A DNA stretch of 64,000 nucleotides, taken from assembly GCA_028280345.1 (NCBI GenBank), contig JANQLY010000009.1, forward strand, positions 62,001-126,000, in the 5' to 3' direction. Each line of letters starts with the position of its first letter. The stretch's first letter is position 1. Both the position numbers and the translations under genes were made by a program. Below are positions 44,557-52,458 of this stretch, one piece after another. This stretch comes from Pseudomonadales bacterium (GTDB lineage Bacteria > Pseudomonadota > Gammaproteobacteria > Pseudomonadales > UBA7239). Below the pieces are notes generated by a model. That model was not told the DNA's origin. It saw only the letters and a list, made by a program, of their open reading frames with translations, and did not search any database.

Positions 44557-45927
44557 ATGCAGATTGAAAAATATATTTTAATGGTTCTAGTTATTGCTCT
44601 GTTGCCGGGTTGTAAAATTGATGTGAGCGTCAATGGTGATGGTAGTGTGACTTCTTCTACAGGTAATATTGCTGACTGTAGGGAAGAGAATGCTGGTAGC
44701 GAAGCTTGCCGGCACGAATATGTCACAGTACTGGAAAATTGTGACGGTTATGATGCTTTTGATAGTAACAAAGATGAAGCTCATGAGCTCGATTGCACCG
44801 TTATAGGTAGTGGCGAAGCTGTGGAAGAAGAGCTGGTGGCAACGCCTGATGAAGATAATAGTTTTGACGGTTGGGCGGGAGATTGTAGTGGTGCGAATAC
44901 TTGTCGCTACACGATTACTGAGGATGAAGCGGCCGACGATAGCAAAACATGGCAAGTAGAGGCGAGCTTTGAGCCAGAGCCTTTACCGGAGGAGGCAAGT
45001 TATACTCATAATTACCTGGGCCAGCGTACTAGTAAAACTGTAGGCACGCTCACGACTTACTACATTTATAATCAAAGTGGCCAGTTGGTACGAGAGCATA
45101 CCTCAACAGGAATTAGCCGGGTTTATGTATATATGTATAAGGAGCTGGTGTCTGTTTATGAGGAAAATGATCAGGGATCGCAGAACATCTATTACCCTGT
45201 TAAAGATCACCTGGGACAGCTGCGACAACTACTGGCGATAGGAGAGACACTCAGTAGTGAACGTTATGCAACGCCTTTTGGGCAAACCCATAGTCAATAT
45301 CAGGTGGCCAGTCTCAGTGAGCACAATACAAGATTGCCCGGCCAATACTATGATAAGGAAAGTGGTTATCACGAAAATGGTTTTCGCAGTTATGAGCCGG
45401 GATTGGGTCTTTATGTCCAGGCGGATAGGCTTGATGCCTTAAGCCGAGCTGTTGATCCTGATTTAAAACTCATTGTTCATCTTGGTGTAGTGGAATTGCC
45501 GCAGGCTGGTCAATACAACGAACTGTACGCCTATGCTCAACAGAACCCGATTATGCGTTTTGATGTTTCAGGTCTGGCGATGGAAGACTTTGAAGATTGG
45601 CCCGGTGAAACTATTGTTGATATTTTGCCTCCGGAAAATAATACAGAATTGTATCCGCCTGGTAGTTCTGGTGCCTACGAGAAATCCTGGCCCAATAACG
45701 TTACCAGTTTGCATGGTTTGTGTTTCGTATGTGTGGTTGACCCTGAAACGGGTAGAACGTATTGCGCAATGAGCTTTATAGAAGAGCACATGAACGAAAG
45801 TTCTAATTTGATAACAGGGGAAGACGATATTAATGATGCAATAGATGAAGCAATTGATAACCTGATGGAAGCAACGTCTCCACAGACCATTATTGAAAAT
45901 GGACTTACGCGAGAGGATTATCTGTAA
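44557..45927 (+). CDS. Lipoprotein with InlB-like repeat, Rhs core and unique C-terminal tail
   Basis: A 456-residue predicted lipoprotein with a strong AGGGGGGA ribosome site. Lipobox LLPGC, Cys19. Residues 22-140 match a bacterial InlB-like repeat (VSVNGDGSVTSS ... SFDGWAGDCSGANTCRYTI ... WQVEASFEP). From 149 the YD pattern resumes (HNYLGQRTSK, YYIYNQSGQLVREH), then YYPVKDHLGQLRQLL and the Rhs core GQYYDKESGYHENGFRSYEP to YAYAQQNPIMRFDVSGL at 324-340. The core-end motif is altered: the usual DPxGL is DVSGL. The last 116 residues are unrelated, acidic, with CFVCVVDPETGRTYC at 389-403. This tail sits where Rhs proteins carry toxins, but no toxin family is recognised. Confidence 0.85.
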   Translation: MQIEKYILMVLVIALLPGCKIDVSVNGDGSVTSSTGNIADCREENAGSEACRHEYVTVLENCDGYDAFDSNKDEAHELDCTVIGSGEAVEEELVATPDEDNSFDGWAGDCSGANTCRYTITEDEAADDSKTWQVEASFEPEPLPEEASYTHNYLGQRTSKTVGTLTTYYIYNQSGQLVREHTSTGISRVYVYMYKELVSVYEENDQGSQNIYYPVKDHLGQLRQLLAIGETLSSERYATPFGQTHSQYQVASLSEHNTRLPGQYYDKESGYHENGFRSYEPGLGLYVQADRLDALSRAVDPDLKLIVHLGVVELPQAGQYNELYAYAQQNPIMRFDVSGLAMEDFEDWPGETIVDILPPENNTELYPPGSSGAYEKSWPNNVTSLHGLCFVCVVDPETGRTYCAMSFIEEHMNESSNLITGEDDINDAIDEAIDNLMEATSPQTIIENGLTREDYL

Positions 45928-46355
45928 TGTTGTCGTTGTTGATAAAAAGTGTTATTTCGATTGTATTGCTATTTTCTATATTACTACTTGAAATTGCTGC
46001 CCAGGAGCAATGTGCGAATACAGTTCTCGAAAAGGAATTTATTAATCCATCTAATGGAAAGGCTGGGGCATTGATAGTGCGAAGCAGTGGGAATGATGAT
46101 GTTTGTGTCGATGTCCTCTATGGTGATAAATATTATCGTTTCCATGAAAAGTGGTTTAATAAAACGCTGGATAGTCTTGAAAACCTGAAATACCTTGAAG
46201 TGGTTTTCAATGATAGGGACAGTGATGCAATTTTTTTGCAGGTGCCGAAGTCGGCAGATTGCCTTGATCAGGAAAGTTGTGATTTTATTTACTATGGCGC
46301 TAGTGAGAAGGGTCGCCAGCTTTATGGCACGGTGCCGGCTCCGATTAGTGAGTAG
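45927..46355 (+). CDS. Small exported protein coupled to the Rhs-core lipoprotein (immunity candidate)
   Basis: A 142-residue protein whose ATG overlaps the upstream stop (TAATG), with AGAGGA 10 bp before it. A signal peptide (LLIKSVISIVLLFSILLLEIAAQ) exports about 118 mature residues with four Cys (two in CLDQESC) and beta-type segments (GALIVRSSGNDDVCVDVLYG). No family recognised. Translational coupling downstream of a variable Rhs tail is the position of an immunity gene; export would suit a tail that acts outside the cytoplasm. It could equally be a structural partner. Confidence 0.7.
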   Translation: MLSLLIKSVISIVLLFSILLLEIAAQEQCANTVLEKEFINPSNGKAGALIVRSSGNDDVCVDVLYGDKYYRFHEKWFNKTLDSLENLKYLEVVFNDRDSDAIFLQVPKSADCLDQESCDFIYYGASEKGRQLYGTVPAPISE

Positions 46356-46505
46356 ATAATCAATTCTCCTTGTGAAATCTATGGGGTTAGAGGTCCAGGG
46401 GTGTTTTTATAGAAATGCTGGAAGTGCATAGAGCGGGCCTGTTTTGAGGATTTCTTAAAAAATCTAATAATATCAATTAGTTACGACTATTTTTATTGCT
46501 CAAAG

Positions 46506-46570
46506 TGGTTGACGTTTTGTCAACCATCAGTTTACAATTGAGCTATTAACAAACTTGTTAATAGCTCAAT
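46506..46570. repeat. Two adjacent palindromes after the Rhs operon
   Basis: The first is an 8-bp inverted repeat (46506-46513 with 46519-46526). The second has 16-bp perfect arms (46537-46552 and 46555-46570) around two bases, 34 bp in all. Neither has a T-run, so they look more like protein-binding or recombination sites than terminators. Confidence 0.75.
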
Positions 46571-46593
46571 TACGTTACTTAAAGGATACTTAT

Positions 46594-46632
46594 ATGTTTT
46601 ATCGAGACCCCACTACTACTGAAAGTTTGTAA
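46594..46632 (+). CDS. 12-codon ORF with a strong ribosome site (leader or gene remnant)
   Basis: ATG at 46594 preceded by AAAGGA, encoding MFYRDPTTTESL and then TAA. Such a good ribosome site before so short a frame suggests either a leader peptide or the surviving start of a lost gene. It runs into the end of the convergent membrane-protein gene. Confidence 0.35.
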   Translation: MFYRDPTTTESL

Positions 46633-46638
46633 ATGGGT

Positions 46639-47505
46639 TTATTTAAAAACGCTGGCAATTTTGCTTAAAACCCCTTTGCTTTTTGCAGGCTGTTTCTCCG
46701 TCTCTTTAATAAGTTCTGACCAGCCTTTTTTGGTATCCTCTCTCCATTGCCTTGGTAGTCTATAATCATTAATAAGCTTCATTATCTCCATTCTTAACTG
46801 ATACTTGTCCATTGTTTCTGTTTTCCAGTAAACAAAGAGTTCGCTTTCTTTTATGTGGTGCCAGCGAATGGGTTTAAGTGCCTTTATTTCGGCAATATAT
46901 TCAGAGATTCTATATGCAAAGTCTAAAGCTTCGAGCGCAATAGAGCATTCGTCTTCATCTTCAGAAATAATGGCGCTTCCTCTTGTTGCAAGACTATGTT
47001 CAATTTGAAAATAAGATGTATTGCCGAGTGCAAGCGCAAAAATGAATGAATTTTCATCATGCTTTTTTCGATCCAGCTTTTCAGCCAGTTTTATGGCACT
47101 GCGTCCCAAATCTATAGCAATGTTAAGCAGATGAATATATGTTTTGACATTAATCTTTGCTTCATCATTGCGTTGTGCCTCTTCAAATTGTTCGTAATAA
47201 GTATATCCTTGTCTTATATACTCTGTAGCCAGGTGCCTTCTGACAGTATCTTCCATTTCTGCCTGTACCTCTTCATGTATTGCGCTTCTTAAAAAACGGA
47301 AATAGATAACAGCAGCGAACCCTAAAACAACAGTTAGTAGAGAAAGTGTGCCTACAGCCAAATCAATACCGCCAATAAATACATCCACCTGATCTGCACT
47401 TAATGGCACAGACTGTGCACTAGTATTATCAATAGCAGCTAAAAATGCGCCCCCGGACCATATTAGTGAGAGCAATACCAAGAGGAATATAATGAGCCTG
47501 TACAT
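46639..47505 (-). CDS. Membrane protein of unknown function with a cytoplasmic helical domain
   Basis: A 288-residue protein starting at ATG 47505, which has AAGGGA 6-7 bp upstream; a longer in-frame start lacks one. Two membrane segments (RLIIFLLVLLSLIWSGGAFLA and AVGTLSLLTVVLGFAAVIYF) are followed by about 200 mostly helical, charged residues (EVQAEMEDTVRRHLATEYIR, TYIHLLNIAIDLGRSAIKLAE). The helical part could be a TPR-like solenoid, but I see no clear repeats. Base composition is more AT-rich than the flanking core genes, so recent acquisition with the Rhs operon is possible. Confidence 0.7.
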   Translation of the reverse strand: MYRLIIFLLVLLSLIWSGGAFLAAIDNTSAQSVPLSADQVDVFIGGIDLAVGTLSLLTVVLGFAAVIYFRFLRSAIHEEVQAEMEDTVRRHLATEYIRQGYTYYEQFEEAQRNDEAKINVKTYIHLLNIAIDLGRSAIKLAEKLDRKKHDENSFIFALALGNTSYFQIEHSLATRGSAIISEDEDECSIALEALDFAYRISEYIAEIKALKPIRWHHIKESELFVYWKTETMDKYQLRMEIMKLINDYRLPRQWREDTKKGWSELIKETEKQPAKSKGVLSKIASVFK

Positions 47506-47643
47506 AAAAATCCCTTTGTGTTGACTTAATCCCTGTTCGGTAACACTAAGATAAACACTACAAAAAGGCAATATAAATACCACACTTCGTGCAGGAAAAT
47601 GGCTATATTATACAGAAAGAAATAGATATCTTAAAAGGTTTGT

Positions 47644-49119
47644 TCAAAGATGCTTCGTCGCCTCGAGCCCCTTTAGCAGCAAGCCAATCTTATCGAGGCT
47701 TTCCTGATACTCGTGTTCCCACTGCGAATCCGCCACAATGCCGCCACCACCCCAGCAATGCACTTGGTTGTTATGGCAGAGCACAGTACGAATGGCAATA
47801 TTGGTATCCATATCGCCATTAATATTGATATAGCCTACTGCACCACAGTAGATCGAGCGGCGGCGGGGCTCGAGTTCTTCAATCACTTGCATCGCGCGGA
47901 TTTTTGGCGCGCCGGTAATTGAGCCGCCGGGCAGGGTCGCGGCAAGCAGGTCAAATGGCCCAAGACCCTTGCGCAGGGTACCGCGAACTGTACTTACAAG
48001 GTGGTGTACATTGCTAAAGCTTTGCAGTTCAAACAGAGTCTCGGCACTGACCGAGCCGGTCTCGCAGCAGCGGCCTAGATCGTTGCGCAGCAGATCAACG
48101 ATCATCAGGTTCTCGGCACGGTTTTTTTCGCTGGCGAGCAGGGCGTCGGCATTCGCCTGATCAATGGCCGGATTATCACTGCGTGGTGCGGTGCCTTTGA
48201 TCGGCTGGGTCATGACCTCACCTTGCCGCAATTCGAGGAAGCGTTCAGGGGAAAAGCTTAAAATTGCAGAAGGTTCGGCATCACTGCCTGACTGCCACTG
48301 CAGGTAGGCGCCAAAGGGTGCCGGCATGCTCTGCCTCAGGGTTTTGTAGGCCTGCCAGGGTGAGCCTTCGTAGCCTGCGGAAAAGCGCTGTGTAAAATTG
48401 ACCTGATAACAGTCGCCAGCAACGATGTAATCGTGGATTTTTGCAATGGATTTCTTATAGGAATCCACATCAAGTGTTGACTTTAAGTTATTGATTAATT
48501 TGAAATTTTCTCTATATTTTTCTTTGTTGCTTGTGTTTTTTTTGCCAAGCAGATCAAGCAGTTCTCTGCGCCGGGATTGGTCCAGACCTGCTGCTTCGGG
48601 CAGGCACACAAAGTGGCTGTGTTGCTTCTCGTGGTCAGTGATACAGGCCCAGGGGTAAAAGCCAAGTTGTAAATCGGCGAGGCCAATATCGTTGTCACAA
48701 TACTTGGGCAGCTGCTCATAACTTCGTCCGAGATCATAGGCAAAATAGCCAATAAAGCCACCGCAAAAGGGCCAGCTCGAGATGGAGCTGCCAATGTTTT
48801 GTCGATGTTTTGCCAGTTCGCTATTCAGGAACTCCGTCAGTTTATTGCCGGTGAGCGCCTGTTGCTGTTGAGCGCCGTTTGTCCAGGTTTGCTGCATCTG
48901 CCCATTAGTGAAGGTCAATGTGTAGAGCGGTGCGGCACTGACGATATCAAAGCGGCCCTGCTGCGCGCCGGGCTGACCGCTATCGAGTAGCACCGGGTTT
49001 GGCAGGTGGCTGATGTGTTCAAAGTAATCAAGTCCAGAGCGATAGGGTAGTTCTACAACGAACAGTGGCTCGCCAGCAGTATGCTGCGTAATGGGCGGCT
49101 GTTCGGGGGAACCTGTCAT
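47644..49119 (-). CDS. pabB: Aminodeoxychorismate synthase component I
   Basis: A 491-residue chorismate-binding enzyme. With a PabA glutaminase it makes 4-amino-4-deoxychorismate for folate synthesis. Family blocks: PFGAYLQW, SFSPERFLELRQGEVMTQPI, KGTAPRSDNP near 308-317 (the K-based ADC synthase motif), MIVDLLRNDLGR, and GGSITGAPKIRAMQVIEELEP. The P-I-K-G-T form favours PabB over anthranilate synthase TrpE, which usually has P-I-A-G-T. It is divergent from the Rieske gene at 49237. Confidence 0.93.
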   Translation of the reverse strand: MTGSPEQPPITQHTAGEPLFVVELPYRSGLDYFEHISHLPNPVLLDSGQPGAQQGRFDIVSAAPLYTLTFTNGQMQQTWTNGAQQQQALTGNKLTEFLNSELAKHRQNIGSSISSWPFCGGFIGYFAYDLGRSYEQLPKYCDNDIGLADLQLGFYPWACITDHEKQHSHFVCLPEAAGLDQSRRRELLDLLGKKNTSNKEKYRENFKLINNLKSTLDVDSYKKSIAKIHDYIVAGDCYQVNFTQRFSAGYEGSPWQAYKTLRQSMPAPFGAYLQWQSGSDAEPSAILSFSPERFLELRQGEVMTQPIKGTAPRSDNPAIDQANADALLASEKNRAENLMIVDLLRNDLGRCCETGSVSAETLFELQSFSNVHHLVSTVRGTLRKGLGPFDLLAATLPGGSITGAPKIRAMQVIEELEPRRRSIYCGAVGYININGDMDTNIAIRTVLCHNNQVHCWGGGGIVADSQWEHEYQESLDKIGLLLKGLEATKHL

Positions 49120-49236
49120 GACAATTTATCTGGACAAAAATGCTGGATTCGCAATCTACTCTGTTTGTGCTGTTCTTGCCAGTCGTCTTATCCGCTATTG
49201 TTCAGATTGTCGCTACATGGGGCTGGAGAAGGTAAA

Positions 49237-49608
49237 ATGCGGGCTTTTACAGCAGTCTCGGCAGGCGCCATAAAGGTTATAAAGAAAGTGAGCGGCAGTT
49301 TTTACTCTCTGGAAAAGCTTCATCGACTTGTAGATGGCTACCGCCAGGTATTCAACATTGGTGGTCGTAGCCTGCTGTTAATACAGGAAGATGGCCAACG
49401 CTACTTGCTGGAGAACCGTTGTCCCCATGCGGGCCACCCGTTGCATGACAGCACCTATGAAAATGGCAGTTTGCGTTGTCCGTTGCACGGTATTCAGTTT
49501 CATCTTGAGAGTGGCCTGGCCTTGAATGTGGAAAACTTTCCCGTCGATAAATGTCTGATGTTTTTTCGTTTGAGCTACCGCGATAATGAAATCGGTGTAA
49601 TGCTATAA
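49237..49608 (+). CDS. Small Rieske 2Fe-2S protein
   Basis: A 123-residue protein, starting at ATG 49237 with GGAGAAGG upstream. It is essentially one Rieske domain: CPHAGHPLHDS near 66 and CPLHGIQFHLESG near 87 supply Cys-His and Cys-His ligands. No oxygenase domain follows, so it is a ferredoxin-like electron carrier or assembly protein. The RraA gene starts 28 bp later and may be cotranscribed. Confidence 0.87.
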   Translation: MRAFTAVSAGAIKVIKKVSGSFYSLEKLHRLVDGYRQVFNIGGRSLLLIQEDGQRYLLENRCPHAGHPLHDSTYENGSLRCPLHGIQFHLESGLALNVENFPVDKCLMFFRLSYRDNEIGVML

Positions 49609-49635
49609 GCCGTTAATAATTAACCAGGAGATACA

Positions 49636-50136
49636 ATGAGCGTCGTTAATGCCCTAGGTTTCACAACCCCCGATCTGTGCGATGACTTTCCCGACGATAT
49701 ACGCGTTCTGGAACCGTTGTTTAACAACTATGGTGGTCATAAAACATTTTGTGGTGAAGTGATTACGATCAAATGCTATGAAGATAATTCACTTGTAAAG
49801 GAAGAAGCAAGTAAAGATGGTAATGGTAAAATTATGGTTGTTGATGGTGGTGCATCGTTGCGTCGAGCTTTGTTGGGTGACATGATTGCAGAAAATGCGC
49901 TGAAAAATGGCTGGGCAGGTTTTGTTATCTATGGCTGCATTCGCGACGTGGATGTTATCGCCAGTCTTGATCTCGGTGTACAAGCGATTAATACGATTCC
50001 GGTTAAAACTGAAAAACGTGGTATTGGCGATCTTAATGTGCCGATAACATTTGCTGGTGTCACGATTAATCCGGGTGAATATATCTATGCAGACAATAAC
50101 GGCATTGTTGTAGCGCATAAACAATTATCTATTTAG
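49636..50136 (+). CDS. rraA: RraA family protein (RNase E activity regulator)
   Basis: A 166-residue protein close to E. coli RraA in length and blocks: [93 protein letters not shown]. In E. coli RraA binds and inhibits RNase E. The fold is shared with HMG/CHA aldolases, and this copy has an RD pair (IRDVD) that aldolases use for metal binding, so an aldolase activity cannot be excluded. CAGGAGA precedes the ATG. Confidence 0.9.
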   Translation: MSVVNALGFTTPDLCDDFPDDIRVLEPLFNNYGGHKTFCGEVITIKCYEDNSLVKEEASKDGNGKIMVVDGGASLRRALLGDMIAENALKNGWAGFVIYGCIRDVDVIASLDLGVQAINTIPVKTEKRGIGDLNVPITFAGVTINPGEYIYADNNGIVVAHKQLSI

Positions 50137-50159
50137 GTCAGACTGGAGTAGTACACGTT

Positions 50160-51329
50160 ATGGGTCCACTTAAAGGAAAACGCATTATTGAATTGGCGGG
50201 TATTGGCCCGGCACCGTTTGCCTGCATGATGCTGGCTGATATGGGAGCAGAAGTGATCACAGTGGATCGCAAGGCTGCGGAAATTAAAATTCCACCCCAG
50301 GATCCAAGCTTGCGCAGTCGCCGTTCTATTGTAGTGAATCTGAAAAGCCCGGAAGGTATTGAACTGGTATTAAAACTTTGTGAAAACGCCGATGCGATTG
50401 TTGAAGGTTATCGCCCCGGCGTAACAGAAAGGTTGGGGCTTGGCCCGGATCAAGTGTTGGCGCGCAATCCGAAGATTGTGTATGGCCGCATGACGGGTTG
50501 GGGGCAGGAAGGGCCATTATCGCAAACGGTCGGCCACGACATTAACTATATATCTATTAATGGCGTGCTCGAAAAAATTGGCCGCCGTGGTTCAAAACCA
50601 ACGCCACCCTTGAACTTTGCCGGTGACTACGGTGGTGGCGGCATGATGCTTGCGTTCGGTTTGGTCTGCGCCATGTTGGAAGCGCAGGGCTCAGGGCAAG
50701 GGCAGGTGGTTGATGCAGCGATGATCGATGGTTCTGCTGCGTTGATGGCGTTTATGTATGGCTTTGAAACTAACGAGTTCTACAAGCCTTACAAGGAGCG
50801 TGATGATCATCTGTTTGGCGGTAACAACCACTTTTATAATACCTACGAAACCAAAGACGGCAGGTATGTCGCTGTAGGTGCATTGGAAGCTCATTTTTAC
50901 TTTGATCTGATCGGCCGCTTTGACGAAGAAGATCGCAAGTACTTTGAAAACGAATGGTTCGGTTGTCCGGATGCCGGAGGTGTGGAAAAATTCCCTGAGC
51001 TTGAAGAACGCATGCAGGCGATTTTTAAAACTAAAACTCGTGATGAGTGGGCAGAAATATACAAGGATTCCTCGGCATGCTTCTCGCCGGTGTTAACGTT
51101 TGAAGAAGCGCAGCAACATCCCCATATTACAGAGCGTGAAACTTTTGTAGAGGTAGAGGGAATAATGCAGGCCGCACCAACGCCGCGTTTTAGCCGTACA
51201 CAAAATGATAAGCCGCAAAGGCCACGTGTTGCCGGGGAGGATACCTCGGCGGTACTAAACGAGGTTTTGAGTTTGTCTGAAAATGAACTACAGACATTAA
51301 TTAGTAATGGCGCGGTAGAGCAGGGATAG
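50160..51329 (+). CDS. Alpha-methylacyl-CoA racemase (CaiB/BaiF family)
   Basis: A 389-residue class III CoA-transferase-fold enzyme. The racemase catalytic pair is visible at H126 (VGHDINYISI) and D156 (LNFAGDYGGGGMM), the numbering of mycobacterial MCR, with E243 in VGALEAHF nearby. It is expected to invert the 2-methyl centre of branched acyl-CoAs, such as sterol side chains or pristanoyl-CoA, so that beta-oxidation can proceed. This fits the SCP2 thiolase and split dehydrogenase/hydratase at 1-5.6 kb. It follows rraA by 23 bp. Confidence 0.9.
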   Translation: MGPLKGKRIIELAGIGPAPFACMMLADMGAEVITVDRKAAEIKIPPQDPSLRSRRSIVVNLKSPEGIELVLKLCENADAIVEGYRPGVTERLGLGPDQVLARNPKIVYGRMTGWGQEGPLSQTVGHDINYISINGVLEKIGRRGSKPTPPLNFAGDYGGGGMMLAFGLVCAMLEAQGSGQGQVVDAAMIDGSAALMAFMYGFETNEFYKPYKERDDHLFGGNNHFYNTYETKDGRYVAVGALEAHFYFDLIGRFDEEDRKYFENEWFGCPDAGGVEKFPELEERMQAIFKTKTRDEWAEIYKDSSACFSPVLTFEEAQQHPHITERETFVEVEGIMQAAPTPRFSRTQNDKPQRPRVAGEDTSAVLNEVLSLSENELQTLISNGAVEQG

Positions 51330-51339
51330 CTGTATTCGA

Positions 51340-52344
51340 TTATGCTTCAATGCCTAGTGAAAACAATTTACTCCTTACTGTTTTACGAAACTCTGAAGGC
51401 GTTACCTGCATAATTTTTTTAAACAAACCGGAAAAATGTGCCATATCCTGGTAACCGACTCCTTGAGCGATTTCAGTAATCGACAGGTTACTGTTTTTTA
51501 ATAAATCCCGTGCGTTGGAGATACGCAACTCCTGTAAATAGTTTAAAGGGGTTTTACCGGTGGCGGTTTTAAAACGGCGGTTAAAGGTGCGCATACTCAT
51601 ATCAAAATCCTCGGCAAGCTCCGAGAGCTTGATTTGCTGAGAAAAATTTTCATGTAGCCACAACTGTGCCTGGATAATTTCCTCGTCCTGGTGGCGTGAA
51701 GGGCGCTCGTCGAGAAAGGTAATCTGCTCAAACGGCTGGCGTGCTTCATGGGAGAAATGCCGTTCTACATGGGTGCTGACTGACTTATCAAACATTTGCC
51801 CGATAAAGTGAACAGTAAGGTCGGCGAGTGCATTGACACTACCGGCGCAATAGAGTTGTCCGGCCTGAGTAATCAGATGCTGACGTTTCAGAGCGACGGC
51901 GGGGTAGAGTTGCTGAAATTTGTCGAAATAAAACCAGTGGGTGGTGGCGGGTTTGTGGTCGAGCAGGCCGGACTCGGCAAGAAAGCAGGCACCGGTACTC
52001 GCAGCACAAATACTCGCACCGCGCTCAGCCATCAGGGCGAGCCAATCAACGATCGGGCGGTGTTGTCGCAGGGTCTTCTGTGGGTTGCGCCACAATGCAG
52101 GTATATAAATGTAGTCTGGTGTGCCGTCGAGGCCCTCAAGTGTCTGGTCCGGTATTACGGGGAGCCCACCCCGGGTGCGAACGGGTTGGTTATTGTCGCT
52201 AATTGTTGTGATACTAAGTGTATTGTGCTGTTTGTGGCCAAGGACATGGTCATTGGCGGCATGCAACATTTCCAGCGGCAGGACGAGGCTTGTTGCGAGC
52301 ATATTGTCGCAGAGGACAAAGCAGATCGTGACCATTGCGAGCAT
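51340..52344 (-). CDS. GlxA-type AraC-family transcriptional regulator
   Basis: About 334 residues from ATG 52344 (an upstream in-frame ATG at 52392 has no ribosome site). The N-terminal DJ-1/PfpI-like domain has ASICAASTGACFLAESG, the nucleophile-elbow-like region, and ATTHWFYFDKF. The C-terminal AraC HTH includes LSELAEDFDMSMRTFNRRFK, TGKTPLNYLQELRISNARDL and ITEIAQGVGYQDMAHFSGLF. It probably senses a metabolite and activates transcription; the convergent racemase or the divergent ketoacyl synthase gene could be targets. Confidence 0.9.
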   Translation of the reverse strand: MLAMVTICFVLCDNMLATSLVLPLEMLHAANDHVLGHKQHNTLSITTISDNNQPVRTRGGLPVIPDQTLEGLDGTPDYIYIPALWRNPQKTLRQHRPIVDWLALMAERGASICAASTGACFLAESGLLDHKPATTHWFYFDKFQQLYPAVALKRQHLITQAGQLYCAGSVNALADLTVHFIGQMFDKSVSTHVERHFSHEARQPFEQITFLDERPSRHQDEEIIQAQLWLHENFSQQIKLSELAEDFDMSMRTFNRRFKTATGKTPLNYLQELRISNARDLLKNSNLSITEIAQGVGYQDMAHFSGLFKKIMQVTPSEFRKTVRSKLFSLGIEA

Positions 52345-52458
52345 TTCCGGCTTTTTTGACTTGAATGCCCCAATTATTGGCCAAAATGCCATAAAAAGCG
52401 AGTTTTAAAACACATAAAATAATTTCATCGCTATTGTTAGAGTCAACAAGGTGTTGTG

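Noticed and set aside
44544..44557. A sequencing frameshift joining the two Rhs genes
   Set aside because: The second gene has its own strong ribosome site, lipoprotein signal and InlB-like repeat, so it is a genuine separate start rather than a broken continuation.
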